This document shows positions 1-10,546 of a stretch of DNA of 64,000 nucleotides, piece after piece. Below the pieces are notes generated by a model. The model searched no databases, was not told where the DNA came from, and saw only the letters and a list, made by a program, of their open reading frames with translations. Source of the stretch: Crotalaria pallida (taxonomy: Eukaryota; Streptophyta; Magnoliopsida; Fabales; Fabaceae); contig CM075652.1 in NCBI GenBank assembly GCA_037953625.1, forward strand, positions 79,389,501 through 79,453,500, read 5' to 3'. Position 1 is the first letter of the stretch, and each line of letters begins with the position of its first letter. Position numbers and translations under genes: made by a program.

Positions 1-2230
1 GCCAAACACAACATGTTCACATACTCATTCACACATATAACTCGATCAAATAGAGGAAATCAAACTCTTGAGCTTACATAACCGAAGCATGCATCTCACA
101 TAAACACACAAACATATTTTCATTTAACTTTTACTTAGTCAATTCCATCTTAACAAAACTTCATCTTAGTATACCTAAACATGTTGAAACCGTATGCATC
201 ATGGCTTCACAATAAACACATAATTCCATGTCATGAACACATACACATTCAAGGAGATTTGACTCCAAAGTTAAGGTCCAAACCGTGGCCTTAACTAAGT
301 TTTCTCAAAAATATTCTCAAAGATTCAAGACTCATAAAACAACTCTAAATCCATTAACACTTTCACATAACTCATCAAGCAAGTAAAAACATAGTCCTAG
401 CATATTCTTCTACACAAAACCGTGGGCATACACAAGTTTCCTAAACAATTTTCATTTCACTTAAAACACATAAAATCAACTCAAAGTTCATGGAAATCAT
501 ATATTCATCAATTAGGCTTAAGAAAACTCTAATCATTTCAACTAATCATGCAAACCGTGGCTAACATATCAAGTCACAACATCCCATGAATTCTCATTCA
601 TTCAAATCATCACTAAACCCGATTATCATGGCATGCAAGAAATCAACAAAAAGGAAATCAAGATTTCATGCAATAACAACAATAAAACCGTGACCAATCA
701 TAAGGGAAAGTTCAACCAATTTCAAAGATTTTTCACATTAAGGTTCAAGCATCAAATATGGCATAGTTCAAGTAGATCTTAACATGCATGAAGTCAAAAA
801 CACTAGATCAAGCATAAAAGTGATCATGCATCAACACTTCTTCAAACAAAACCAAAGTTTAGAAAGAAAGCATGAAAACGAAAAGAATCAAAGAAAAAGG
901 GTTTAAAACTTTTAGAATAAAACTCTTACTTAATCAAAACTTTTTGAGAATCAAGTCCAAAATCTTCAATCTCTTTTCCTAGTCCTCACGGTTTCTCCCT
1001 CCCTTTTCCTAGGTCCATTGGTTTCTCTTTCTCCTTGCTTGATCTAGCTTAGGTTATGAAGAGTTTGGTGTTAAAGTTTGGGTTCCTCTCCTTCTTTCTT
1101 CTAATTCGGTCTCTCTTTTTTTTTTTCTCTTTCTCACCAAGAGTTTGATGAGGCTCTTGGTGTTATGTGTTTAGTTTGGGGAAATAAATGAAAAGAAGTT
1201 TGTGTTTGATGAAGGAATGAAGAGAAGTTTATTCACTCCCTCACGGTTTTGGTGTTGCTTGAGGGTGTGTGTTGATGTTGTTTGTGTTGGTGAAAGGAAG
1301 AAGAAAGGATGAAGAATGAAGAACAACTAACACTCTCCCTTACACGGTTTTGATCCCTTTCTTTTATTCTTCTTCACTTTCTCTTAATTGCCATCAAGGG
1401 CTTGCATGGAGGGCTTGCTTGCAATACTTGGGGACTAAGTCACAAAACTTGGAGGCCAAGTTTTGCTCTAAAGTCCCCCACGGCTCCTTCCTCTTTCCTT
1501 CCCATTCTTCACTTTTTCCTCCTTATGTCATGCTTGGTCATGTGAGTGATGTCATGGTGTTGACTATAAGGCATTCTAGCTCATGACTAAGCCAAGCTAT
1601 TTGAAGGCCAAGTGGAACAACTTGGTGACCAAGTCATTCACCTAGGCATTCGGCCATAGGTGATTAGAGTAGGTTAGATTAGCTTAATTAGGGTTAAGGC
1701 ACTAATTAGGGTTCTAATCGTGATTAGGGTAGGATTAGGCTAATTAATCTAGGTTTAGCCCATTAATCCTTGGAGATTAGGGCTTAATCAAGGATTAAGG
1801 TGCTAATCAAAAACTTAATCAGGAGTTTAAGGAAAACAAATTTTGGATTAGCTCACTAACCTTGGGGCTTTAGGGTTTTAAGAGAGAGATTAAACACTTA
1901 ATCAAGGAGTAAGAGCTCGATTAGGGTTTTATCAAAGATTAGGGCATCCATTAGTGTTTCTAGAGATGATTGGACTTTGATTCTTTGAAATTTAGAGAAA
2001 ATAATCTTTCTTGAAATCATATAAATCAGTAAAACAAAATCTCAATTAAGACTCCAAACGATCAAGTACACCAAATCACAACACAAGTAAATTAAATTTC
2101 AAAACATAAGAACTCTTTATGAAATCAAAACTCTTTTAAATTAATTTCTTAGATCAATTAGGTTAGATTAATGTCTTAATTGGGGACTTGTAGAAGCGAG
2201 TCAAAAGGGCAAATGTCACGGGGTGTTACA
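1..2230. mobile_element. Giant LTR-like unit F, right-hand part only
   Basis: AT-rich sequence without coding potential ends at 2219-2230 in CGGGGTGTTACA, the same terminus that closes E4 (16405-16416) and E8 (33252-33263). Those two units start with the inverse, TGTAACACCCCG; the start of F lies outside the window. It shares a layout with them: repeated 'aaccgtg' words, then a pyrimidine-rich stretch near 1080-1135 followed by an 'agagtttgatgaggctcttggtg'-like stretch, comparable to 15330-15420 in E4 and 32190-32260 in E8. No PBS, polypurine tract or pol fragment is visible, so it is either a solo LTR or the end of a larger element. The bases after it, GTGAT, would be its TSD but the left copy is not visible. 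Confidence 0.6.
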
Positions 2231-2602
2231 GTGATGAACCACTCGAGTCTTGCATGAACTACTCGAGTATTCTGGGATGATGACCTACTCGAGTAATTCA
2301 TGAACTACTCGAGTATTCCTGGAAAAATATGAAATCTTACTTTTCAGTAAACGTATGAACTACTCGAGTCTTTTGGTAAGGTACTCGAGTCTTTTTAGTC
2401 ATAATACTTAATAATTCGTTTTAAAATCTAACCAAGTTATTTCAACCCAAATTAATATTTTTTTAAGTTGATTAATCATGTTCCAAGAAATTAATGGGAT
2501 TGTAAGATTACATCAATTACTTAGAATACTTGTGAATAAATTATTCCATGTTGGATATATATTAAGATTAAAGAGGATTTAATCTTAAATGGAATATGTC
2601 AT
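2231..2602. repeat. L0 segment with ACTCGAGT palindromes
   Basis: Short stretch between unit F and element E1, ending in the E1 target-site duplication GTCAT (2598-2602). The first 170 bases carry about six copies of the palindrome ACTCGAGT, each in a context such as 'gaactactcgagtatt'. The same word is the hallmark of the E6 copia LTR, 44 kb away, but the surrounding sequence is not otherwise alignable to E6 by eye. The rest (2400-2597) is plain AT-rich sequence. L0 resumes at 19363. Identity unknown; a diverged copia LTR or another giant LTR are both possible. Confidence 0.4.
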
Positions 2603-2867
2603 TGATTTGGGTCAAATATATATAGATTTGAGCATTGATTTGACTCCCTTATACTATGTATTTGGCTTGTTTCTCTAGCAAATTTAGGACTTTTTATTAG
2701 ATTTTAATTATTTTTAGTAGTTTAGGGTCCTTTGAACGTTTTGATCCGTTTGCTAGTGTTTCAGGTACTTTTAGAGCTTAAATGGATAAAATATTTATGG
2801 ACCTGAAAAGAGGACGAAAAGATCTTGCAAATGGAAAAAGAACGGAGCAAAATGGAGTCGGAGTAGG

Positions 2868-2963
2868 TCCCGCGCGCCTGAGGCGCGGGGACGGGTGCGC
2901 CTGAGGCGCGCCTGTGTGCAAAAGGAATTGTCATCAGACCTGCGCGCCTGGGGCGCGCGTACT
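2868..2963 (+). other. GC-rich hairpin modules in E1 LTR
   Basis: Several copies of a short self-complementary word of the type GCGCC-TGA-GGCGC (also with TGG as the loop) stand out in an otherwise AT-rich LTR. Each can form a 5-7 bp stem with a 3-base loop. The cluster lies upstream of the TATA-like box, so in U3. Equivalent clusters occur at 18208-18345 (3' LTR), 5017-5063 (E1 internal), and in E2 at 24310-24425, 34570-34645 and 38138-38235. Confidence 0.6.
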
Positions 2964-3115
2964 TATTGAGGCCCAATTTGACCAGATTCTGAACAAAATA
3001 GAAGAAGAGAAGTCTAATTTGGCTTCATATCTTAGATTTGATCAGAAATTAGAAGATAAACATGGACCTTATCTATTAGATTTAATTAAGATTTATTTTA
3101 GGATTTGTTTTACTC

Positions 3116-3124
3116 TTTAAATAG
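3116..3124 (+). promoter_or_regulatory. TATA-like box in E1 LTR
   Basis: TTTAAATAG in the middle of the LTR, followed about 30-60 bases on by purine-rich leader sequence, the layout expected for an LTR promoter. Present unchanged in the 3' LTR (about 18501-18509). Position-based inference. Confidence 0.4.
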
Positions 3125-3984
3125 AGGATTTGTAAATAGTTTTCAGTAGGTTTTAAGATCATAGAATTCAATTAGGATTAGAGAGAGAGGTTAGTAACAT
3201 CTATTGAGAGGAAGGAGGCAAGGCACAAGGATTGAAGGTCTCTTGGAGAGTTAACCTGTATTGTCTATGATATGAGGTTTTCTCTTTGCTTTTGTTTTCT
3301 TTATTTCTATATGTGTAACTAAAACCTCTTGTTAGGAACATGGTGTAAATTGTATGATGTAATTTATTTTAATTTATGATTTAGTATTTTGCTGTTTTTA
3401 ATTCATGCATTAATTGAGTTTTTATTACATAAACCCGCGCAATTTATGTTTTGGATTTCTTAATTCGCAACGGGAGTTGGGATTTTGAATAGGCCATGCA
3501 ATTAATGGTATAGTCAGTCCAAAATATAGGGATATAATTGGATGATTATATGGCTTTCTAATTCCCTTGTGCTGAATAGATATTTTCTTATATTGTAATT
3601 TGTTGAGGGATCAAGGATTAAATATATAGAAAATAAGGGTAATGTTAGAGACGTCTAACTATTGCTATTTGAGAGGAATAGTCCATGAGTTGAAGGATAA
3701 TTAAAGGAAAATATAAATTATAGTTAAAATAAGTGAATCATACAATGACACCAAGTTCCTAACCTTTTTCTATTGCTTTCTATACATCTTATCTCCTCAA
3801 TCTTCTTATCTTATTTTATTATTATTATTCTTCTCCTTCTAAACTTCAATAACAAGTTGCACTAATAATTACGAATTGGTGGAAAGTTATTAGAAACAAC
3901 TTCAATCCCTGTGGGACGATATTCGGTCTTCCAGACTATATTACTCGTTGACCCAGTCCACTTGCTGGTATATCAACAAGTTTT

Positions 3985-4002
3985 TGGCGCCGTTGCTGGG
4001 GA
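3985..4002 (+). other. E1 primer binding site (tRNA-Asp type)
   Basis: TGGCGCCGTTGCTGGGGA begins 6 bases after the 5' LTR. This is the standard plant gypsy primer site complementary to the 3' end of tRNA-Asp, with one C-to-T difference from the usual ...TTGCCGGGGA. Confidence 0.85.
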
Positions 4003-4067
4003 TTGAAATTCGATTCTAATTTCTTTTCGGTACTTTTTGTAATTATTTGTGTAATTTGTACTTTCTC

Positions 4068-4967
4068 ATGTATAATTATAGTTGTAATAGTGATTCAGAT
4101 TGTGATAGATTTATTCCATATTACCCTTATCCTCCATACTATGTTGCACAAAATATAACTCCTAGGAAGGCCCAATGGGAAATAGCTCTAGAGAAATTGG
4201 CTCAAGCCACTGAGGATTTTGTTAAAGATTGCAAAAATAATTTTAGATTCCCTCGTGTTTAGCCAATTCCTCCCCCTGTGGAGAAAGAGTCATGGGAAAT
4301 TAACCAAGAGAAATTAGCTCAAAAAGTTAGTAGTAGTGTTCAAGAAATTAATTTTATAAATGAAGAAAATAGAAAAAGTTTTGAGAACATAGAAATAGCA
4401 CTTGAGCAAATTTCAAAATATTTATCTGAGGAGTCACAAGCATTATCAACAATTTTTGACTCTCCTAAAAAAGAGGAAGAAGTTGTGGTAATGGATGTGA
4501 CCAATGATCAAATCCCTCTGGAGGAGCAAAAATCTGAAAAAGAAATTGTGCATGATAGGTTTGAGGAAGAGGATCGAAAAATAAAAATTGAAGGTTTGAA
4601 AATTGTAGAAAAAATTGAACCACCCTTGCATGAGGAATTTGTTGCTATAAAGAATTTAATTAAATCTAGTTCATACTTGGGTGATTCAAAATTTTTCTAT
4701 TATATTCAGCCTAAGTACTTTGATAAAAAATATCTAGAACAATCTGAATCATTATTAGGCAATAGGAAGCATGAGAAAGTAATCTTCTTGACTAATGGAG
4801 TTAACAACTTCATGATGGATGATGGAAGAAAAGAAAATTTTGCTGAATCCCCATGGGATGTGGGCATAACTCACTATTGTTGCATCACATGGAATTTGAC
4901 CCATAGAATTTGGGACCCTGGTGGATTTGTTTTGTACATAAGCAGTAGTGTAGGTTTCAATTCTTAG
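4068..4967 (+). pseudogene. E1 gag-like ORF with one internal stop
   Basis: One reading frame of about 300 codons runs from the first ATG after the primer site to TAG at 4965-4967, broken only by an in-frame TAG at 4260-4262. It begins with a Tyr/Pro-rich segment, then has two related modules centred on 'WEIALEKLAQATEDF' and 'WEINQEKLAQKVSS'. Both resemble the part of the E2 gag that reads 'WEAAMEKLATNTTTF', which lies downstream of its zinc knuckle. A Glu/Lys-rich linker follows, and the C-terminal third is not recognised. No zinc knuckle, capsid core, protease or pol motifs are present. I infer a reduced gag derivative of a non-autonomous family. Alternatively it is an unrelated accessory ORF. 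The single stop suggests recent loss. Confidence 0.55.
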
Positions 4968-6332
4968 GTAGTTGTTGTTAAAAAAAATAATAAAAAAAAA
5001 TATGAGGAACAGACCTCGTGCGCCCCAGGCGCACGCGGTCGCGCGCCTCAGGCGCGCCGGGCTGTGAAAGCCCTGTTTGGGGAATTTCACTCCTACTTGG
5101 GGTGCAAAAGTTCAGTTTTGGGGTCAAATTCTGATTCTACCATCTTATCTCTTAGGATTAGATTTTTTTTTTATTTTTTAGCAACAGATATTTTTTTATC
5201 TTATCTTTTAGGATTAGATTAGTTTTATATCTTTTAGGAATTTGTTATATCTTTTAGGAATTTGTTATATCTTTTTAGGAATTTGTTTTATCTTTTTAGG
5301 ATTAGATTTACCTTAGGATTATTTTTAGAATAGATTTTTTTTTATTTATTTTCGTTTTTTTTATTTTCTATTTTTTAGGGATAGATTTTTTTTTAGGATT
5401 AGATTTGTATTTTTAGGATTTGGACCCCATTAGCCACAATTTTTTCAATATTACACCCCAGGCCCCTGTACCTCACCAAAAATATTGTCCAGCTTTTTAG
5501 GTAGTTTTTAATTTTAATTTTGTAGTTTTAGGGTAGATTAGTTTGCTTTGAGGACAAGCCAACATCTAAGTTTGGGGGAGTATATACAAAATAAAAATTA
5601 AAATTTTTCAGATCTGAATTTTTCTTCCATATTGGTATTGGTTTGTATCCTTAGCAAAAGTAATTAATTTTTCTAACCTTAGGACTTTTTCTCTTTTGAT
5701 TCATGTACATACTTAGTTTAGGACTTAGACTCATTGGTATTCGACTCTATTTGATTGAGCTGTATATGATTACGGTGACTGGGTTATCTCGACAAAGGCT
5801 TTCAGAACTTGTGATTAGTGAACTGACTTTAGCCATATGTGAGGTTTTGAGCCTATTGAGGGGTATGAATTTTATTGAAATATTCTGATATTGAGACCCC
5901 TATTTTTTTCATGAGTGTGTTCACTTTGATATTGTCTTCTAGAACTTGACCTGTGACCATTTCAAAATTGATAATTGATTGCATGCATTAAGATGATTAA
6001 GGCACTTAGGATGTGTTTTTGTGGCCTTCAGATGATTTGCATTGAAAATTTTCCCTTAGTTGCCCATTTTGAGCCTTATGAGACATTATGATTTTTCTTT
6101 GGTACCTTGCATTTATTGCATATTCGTTGTTAGTACCTTGGGAATTTTGAATGAGAAATTGAGAGGAATATAGAAAGAAAAAGTGAAAGTAATTGGTGAA
6201 AAGTGTATGAGTTCTATTTCTCTTCCGTGAAAAAAAATAAATAAAAACAAATGAATGTGAAAGGAAGAGAATAAAAGAAAAGAAAAAAAAATTTTGGAAA
6301 AGAAAGGAAGAATAAAATGTCCTGATGTGAGT
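4968..6332 (+). other. E1 non-coding internal region
   Basis: No coding frame. It holds a GC hairpin module at 5017-5063, a low-complexity run with repeats of 'tatctttttaggaatttgtt' near 5210-5300, and a polypurine-like AAGTTTGGGGGAG at 5568-5580 that duplicates the true polypurine tract at 17929-17941. The mirror-image order (short gag, GC module, 'caagccaac', purine tract) is found in the minus-strand element E2 at 34140-34650. Confidence 0.6.
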
Positions 6333-6337
6333 GTGAG

Positions 6338-6668
6338 TGTAGTGTCCCGGTATTGAAGGAACACCACGATGTGTGTTTGGGGTTGTTGCAGCTGACGAGG
6401 GTGACCCCGGTCCTACGTACCCCCAGTGATAAGGGGATCAAGCCACACGTAGTTCTTGAGAGTAGGGATGAGAAAACATACCTTAGCCCCTATAGCATGG
6501 CGATACTTATAGGGGAAGTTGTGTTATGGTGCCTTATGGGCCTGTTCGGCCCAGTAGGGCTGACGTGGCTCTTAGAGGATAAGAAGGATGAGTTATTCAC
6601 CCTTATCCTATACTAGAGAGCTCATGCTTATCCTGTAGCGGTAGGATTTATTATTGGTTAACCCTACA
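6338..6668 (-). repeat. E3 3' LTR
   Basis: On the plus strand it reads TGTAGTGTCCCGG ... GGTTAACCCTACA. It is the 3' LTR in element orientation. It matches 17107-17437 closely, which is why an identical 87-codon open frame appears in both; I treat that frame as incidental. Confidence 0.9.
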
Positions 6669-6683
6669 AGCCCCCCAAGCTCG
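6669..6683 (-). other. E3 polypurine tract
   Basis: Plus-strand AGCCCCCCAAGCTCG; on the minus strand a G-run (CTTGGGGGGCT) directly abuts the 3' LTR, as expected for the plus-strand DNA primer. Confidence 0.6.
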
Positions 6684-6844
6684 TATAGGCTCGAAGAGCC
6701 TGTGCTGAGCTTCTGAGAGTTGGTGATAACATTAAAAAATTGTTTGCAGGCGTGGTCTTCCGCTCGGAAGAGCATTGCGGATGGTTGATAGTGCTCTTTT
6801 GTGCTCGGAAGTGCTCGGATGATGAAATTGAACGAGTACCCCGA

Positions 6845-7373
6845 TCTCGAACTGAGTTCCCGCAGGGGGATCCGCCACAAGCTCGATGACTCGGTGAGGC
6901 TCATCTCGAACCGAGTACAAGCTCGGTGAGGAACATCTCGAACCGAGTTCCCGCGGGGGGATCCGCCACAGGCTCGGTGAGGCTCATCTGGAACCGAGTA
7001 CAAGCTCGGTGAGGAACATCTCGAACCGAGTTCCCGCGGGGGGATCCGCCACAGGCTCGGTGAGGCTCATCTCGAACCGAGTACAAGCTCGGTGAGGAAC
7101 ATCTCGAACCGAGTTCCCACGGGGGGATCCGCCACAGGCTCGGTGAGGCTCATCTCGAACCGAGTACAAGCTCGGTGAGGAACATCTCGAACCGAGTTCC
7201 CGCAGGGGGATCTGCCACAGGCTCGATGAGGCTCATCTCGAACCGAGTACAAGCTCGGTGAGGAACATCTCGAACCGAGTTCCCGCGGGGGGATCCGCCA
7301 CAGGCTCGGTGAGGCTCATCTCGAACCGAGTACAAGCTCGGTGAGGTACATCTCGAACCGAGTTCCCGCGGGG
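6845..7373. repeat. 83-bp minisatellite inside E3
   Basis: About six tandem copies with an 83-bp period. Each contains two forms of 'ctcgaaccgagt', an imperfect palindrome, plus 'ccgcggggggatccgcc'. The period is not a multiple of three, so the repeated short minus-strand frames (61 codons at 83-bp steps) are by-products. Copies differ by only a few bases, implying recent expansion or homogenisation. Confidence 0.9.
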
Positions 7374-10300
7374 GGAGTTCCAGAATGGATTTGGGGATGC
7401 TCCGAGATGAGGGTGATGAAGTTATGAGTGTAGTCAAAGTCGAATTGGACTATTGTTTTAAAAGTCACGCCATTTTTAAGGAGTCATTCTTTTATGCGCT
7501 TGCCATGGTGAAAGCCGAAAGGCTTGTACCAATGTATGCTAGCACGACTCAAACTGTTATTTGAGTTCGAGGTGGGCCAAGATTATCACCAATTGGACCG
7601 TAACATTAAAGAGGGATTGCTGTCGGAATGACAACCTTAGCCGAGGTGTATTCCTCGATCCGCGATGTATTGAGCCATATATGAGCCGAGAGGCTAAGCC
7701 AAGCTATCGGGTCACAATCCTCGTTTCCACTTGTAGCCTCGCCGATTTGGCCGGCTAACCGAGATCGTGGGCAAGTGCGTAAGAACATGATCCGGAGTGA
7801 GTTTAACACATGTCCTTAATAAGGATGGTAAATGATCAATTTGGTGCCTCCTGGGACGTGGTGGTCCTCTTTGGCACGACATTTGATCTCGAGTAACTTA
7901 TGCATCATATAATACCAGTATCAAGGTCGGCCAATGTCAACTATGTATATGCCTCATAACATACTAGTCCCCTACTCGGTAAAGCCTGAAAAGGCTTGTG
8001 TCGAGTTCATAAGGTCTGTAAAACGCTCGGGATCAAAGTGGGCCTCGGACTCGGTATAGGTCCGAAAGCTCGGTGAGAGGTTCTAAAGATGTGGTGCGAA
8101 GGCACCCAAATATTGCCGGAGCATCTGCTGCTCAGGGCTTTACAGTTCTTCTCGGACTATTTTGTAGAGTCGGAGTCCATTCTACCCACCGAGCAGTAAG
8201 CTTCGTGGCCGAATAGGGTCACTCGAGTGGAAGTCATCGAAAGTTTATCGAGCTGATGAAGCGGCCGAGGATGCCGAGAAGGGAAAGAATGAAGCCGAGG
8301 AAGCAAGAAAAGGTAGAGAAAGCAAGCTGATAGATCATCAAAGCTGGAGCAAACTTTTACTCCATTGCATAACCAACCTTCTTACTTGATAAAGCCTGAA
8401 GAGGCTTGTGCCGAGTTAAGAAGTCCTTTAAGGTGTGATATTTGTTTTCCGCCAATTAGATCGTGTTCATCCAAGCCTCTTTGAGAGACTGTCGGATTCA
8501 GATCTGTGTAGGCGAACGCTGAGCGAAGGTTGAATATTTGCGAGTTGTGGGTGTGGAATCAGCATTGTGTGGTTCCTCGGAGATGCTGGGATCCGACTTA
8601 GATCACTGGGTGTTGGCACTGCGGACCGTTCTACCATATAGGTAAGGTCGCGATGGTGCGCAAACCAAGGAAAAAGTGATCGACAACTGGTGTGAAGGAC
8701 TTGAATTAAGTTAGGTCATCATGCTCGGCAGATCCGACCGTTATGTTTGTACCTTTTTATGATGTATAAAAACAACGATTAGAATATCAAGTAATAGATG
8801 ATATGTAATGACATTAATTAACGAAGTATGAATTAATTCACTGTTAATTACGATTATTATCTAAGATAACACATGTCATGTGGTAAGTGATTCAATAGTA
8901 ATGAATATGACAGTTAAACCATAAAATTGAAATAATATTAATTGGGTAATGAGAAAGATCCTTCCCTGTCAGTCCTCGTGTTTAGACCATTTCCGAATGT
9001 TGATATGCCCGGTACCCTCTTGGCAGTGAGGCGTTTCCTCTTTTATTGTTGGAATGGGCGGTTGCCTAGTATTCTTCATCCTCTTCCTACCAAAAACAAC
9101 CCTGTATGCCGTTATGGACAAGTCATTGTGTAGCACTCGTGTGAGCAAGGCCAAGATCCCGAGGAGGGATCTTGACAACGATCGTCTTTTGGCTCTAAGT
9201 GACCGTGAGAGGCAAGGGTGTCGTGGCAGAGGGTACGAAGATGTTGTAGGCTTTGGTTGTGTCATTTGAAGCGGGAGTCCGAGTAGTGACGTTGAGGTCA
9301 TGACAAATCGAAATGGTCACAGTAAGCATGTGTAATAGAGGAGACAGCCATGTCATCATGAGATTTTGCCGAACCCTGTTGAAGGCGCTGTAATATTAGA
9401 TGCCCATCGTGACTGAGTAGTCTAGCACCGATTAATTTGAGGATATCTTTGGCGGTCGGAAGCTCGAAATAGGCCTTTTAGAGAAATGGGCCATCATAAT
9501 CGTACCTCGCATGTGTAAACAAAATTAATAATTGGTAATAGTCGTTATTTAACAATTTATAACAATTATATAACGATAATAACAATTATTGGCCAAGACA
9601 CGATGTATAATATCGGTATAGAGGTAGTATGATTTAATAATATCACACGTAATAAACATAGTAATGACAATAATTAAATATCGTGCAACCAGACAGGATT
9701 GCCCATGAAAAGACAATAATTAAATATCGTACAACCAGACAAGATTGTCCATGAAAAGATGCATGACTTCAGGTATATCACGCTCAATAATTGTAATGAA
9801 TGACATTTATAAATATGTCAGAGTATTTAATGACAACAAATCAAATGATGAAAGCATTAATTCATGAAAAATGAGAATGCGCGATATATATCTCAAATAA
9901 TAAGCGATATGTAAAGGAATTATAAGGAACTAAGTATTAAAAGCACATGTCAGAAATATTGCGTCAGTTGAGTTAATATCAACATGTGTGCAAAGTAACC
10001 ACATAGAATGCCAAGTAAATAGGAAAATAATGTGGGAACGAGAATTCCTTCCCTGATTTAGTGAGGTGAGGAGCGTCGGTTTGAAGTCTTCTATCAATCC
10101 TTTCCAAATGAGCTTTTGTTGAGCATCGAGGCCTGACCTTCATTTTCTTTAAATTAATTTGGGCCTGTTTAGCCCGTATCAAATAAGCCCGTATAGGTTG
10201 GGCCATTTAGACCGTTTACTCCCTGGCTCGAGCTATCATACGTGTACCTTGCATGTGTGTACGAAAACAATAATTAATTAGTTATTGTCGTCCAAGTTGA

Positions 10301-10541
10301 TAATTTATAACCACAATAATGATAATTATTGGCAATTAATAAAATATTTGCGCAATTATTTAAGAATTAAAAGAAATAGCTTCCCTGATTTAGGCGTGAG
10401 TATTGAGTTGTTGGGCCAATAGAGGTGCTGATAGTCCATTCCACTTTTCTTTTTCTCTCTTTTTTTTAGGGCCTGCAGCCCATTAGGGGCTTAAACCCTA
10501 ATGCAGCAGCAGCTGCGTGTTGCTGATCCCAAACCAACAGG
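7374..10541 (-). other. E3 internal region, left part: no clear gene
   Basis: Moderately GC-rich to about 9500, then AT-rich. A dispersed motif of the type 'ggtaaagcctgaaaaggcttgtgccgagtt' recurs in variants at about 6680, 7510, 7980 and 8390, suggesting an older, larger repeat. A plus-strand frame at 8255-8330 is Ala/Glu/Lys-rich but short and broken. No retroviral domain could be supported. A 46-bp tandem duplication lies at 9666-9757. Confidence 0.5.
9666..9757. repeat. 46-bp tandem duplication
   Basis: Two adjacent copies of a 46-bp unit beginning 'gacaataattaaatatcg' and containing 'caaccagaca', with three substitutions between them. Probably replication slippage in the E3 interior. Confidence 0.85.
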
Positions 10542-10546
10542 GATGC

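Larger units (their letters stand above)
2603..3978 (+). repeat. E1 5' LTR
   Basis: Starts TGATTTGGGTC and ends ...TATATCAACA; matched by 17942-19362. It contains the GC-rich hairpin cluster at about 2868-2963 and a TATA-like box at 3116-3124, so U3 would extend to roughly 3150. It is 45 bp shorter than the 3' LTR because the 3' copy has extra GC modules. Confidence 0.92.

Noticed and set aside
6353..6616. 87-codon frame, identical at 17122-17385
   Set aside because: Lies within the E3 LTRs; identity simply reflects LTR pairing, and no homology or codon signal supports a protein.
6732..7437. Series of overlapping 61-95 codon minus-strand frames
   Set aside because: They are the 83-bp minisatellite read in rotating frames; the period is not divisible by three and no start or domain is conserved.
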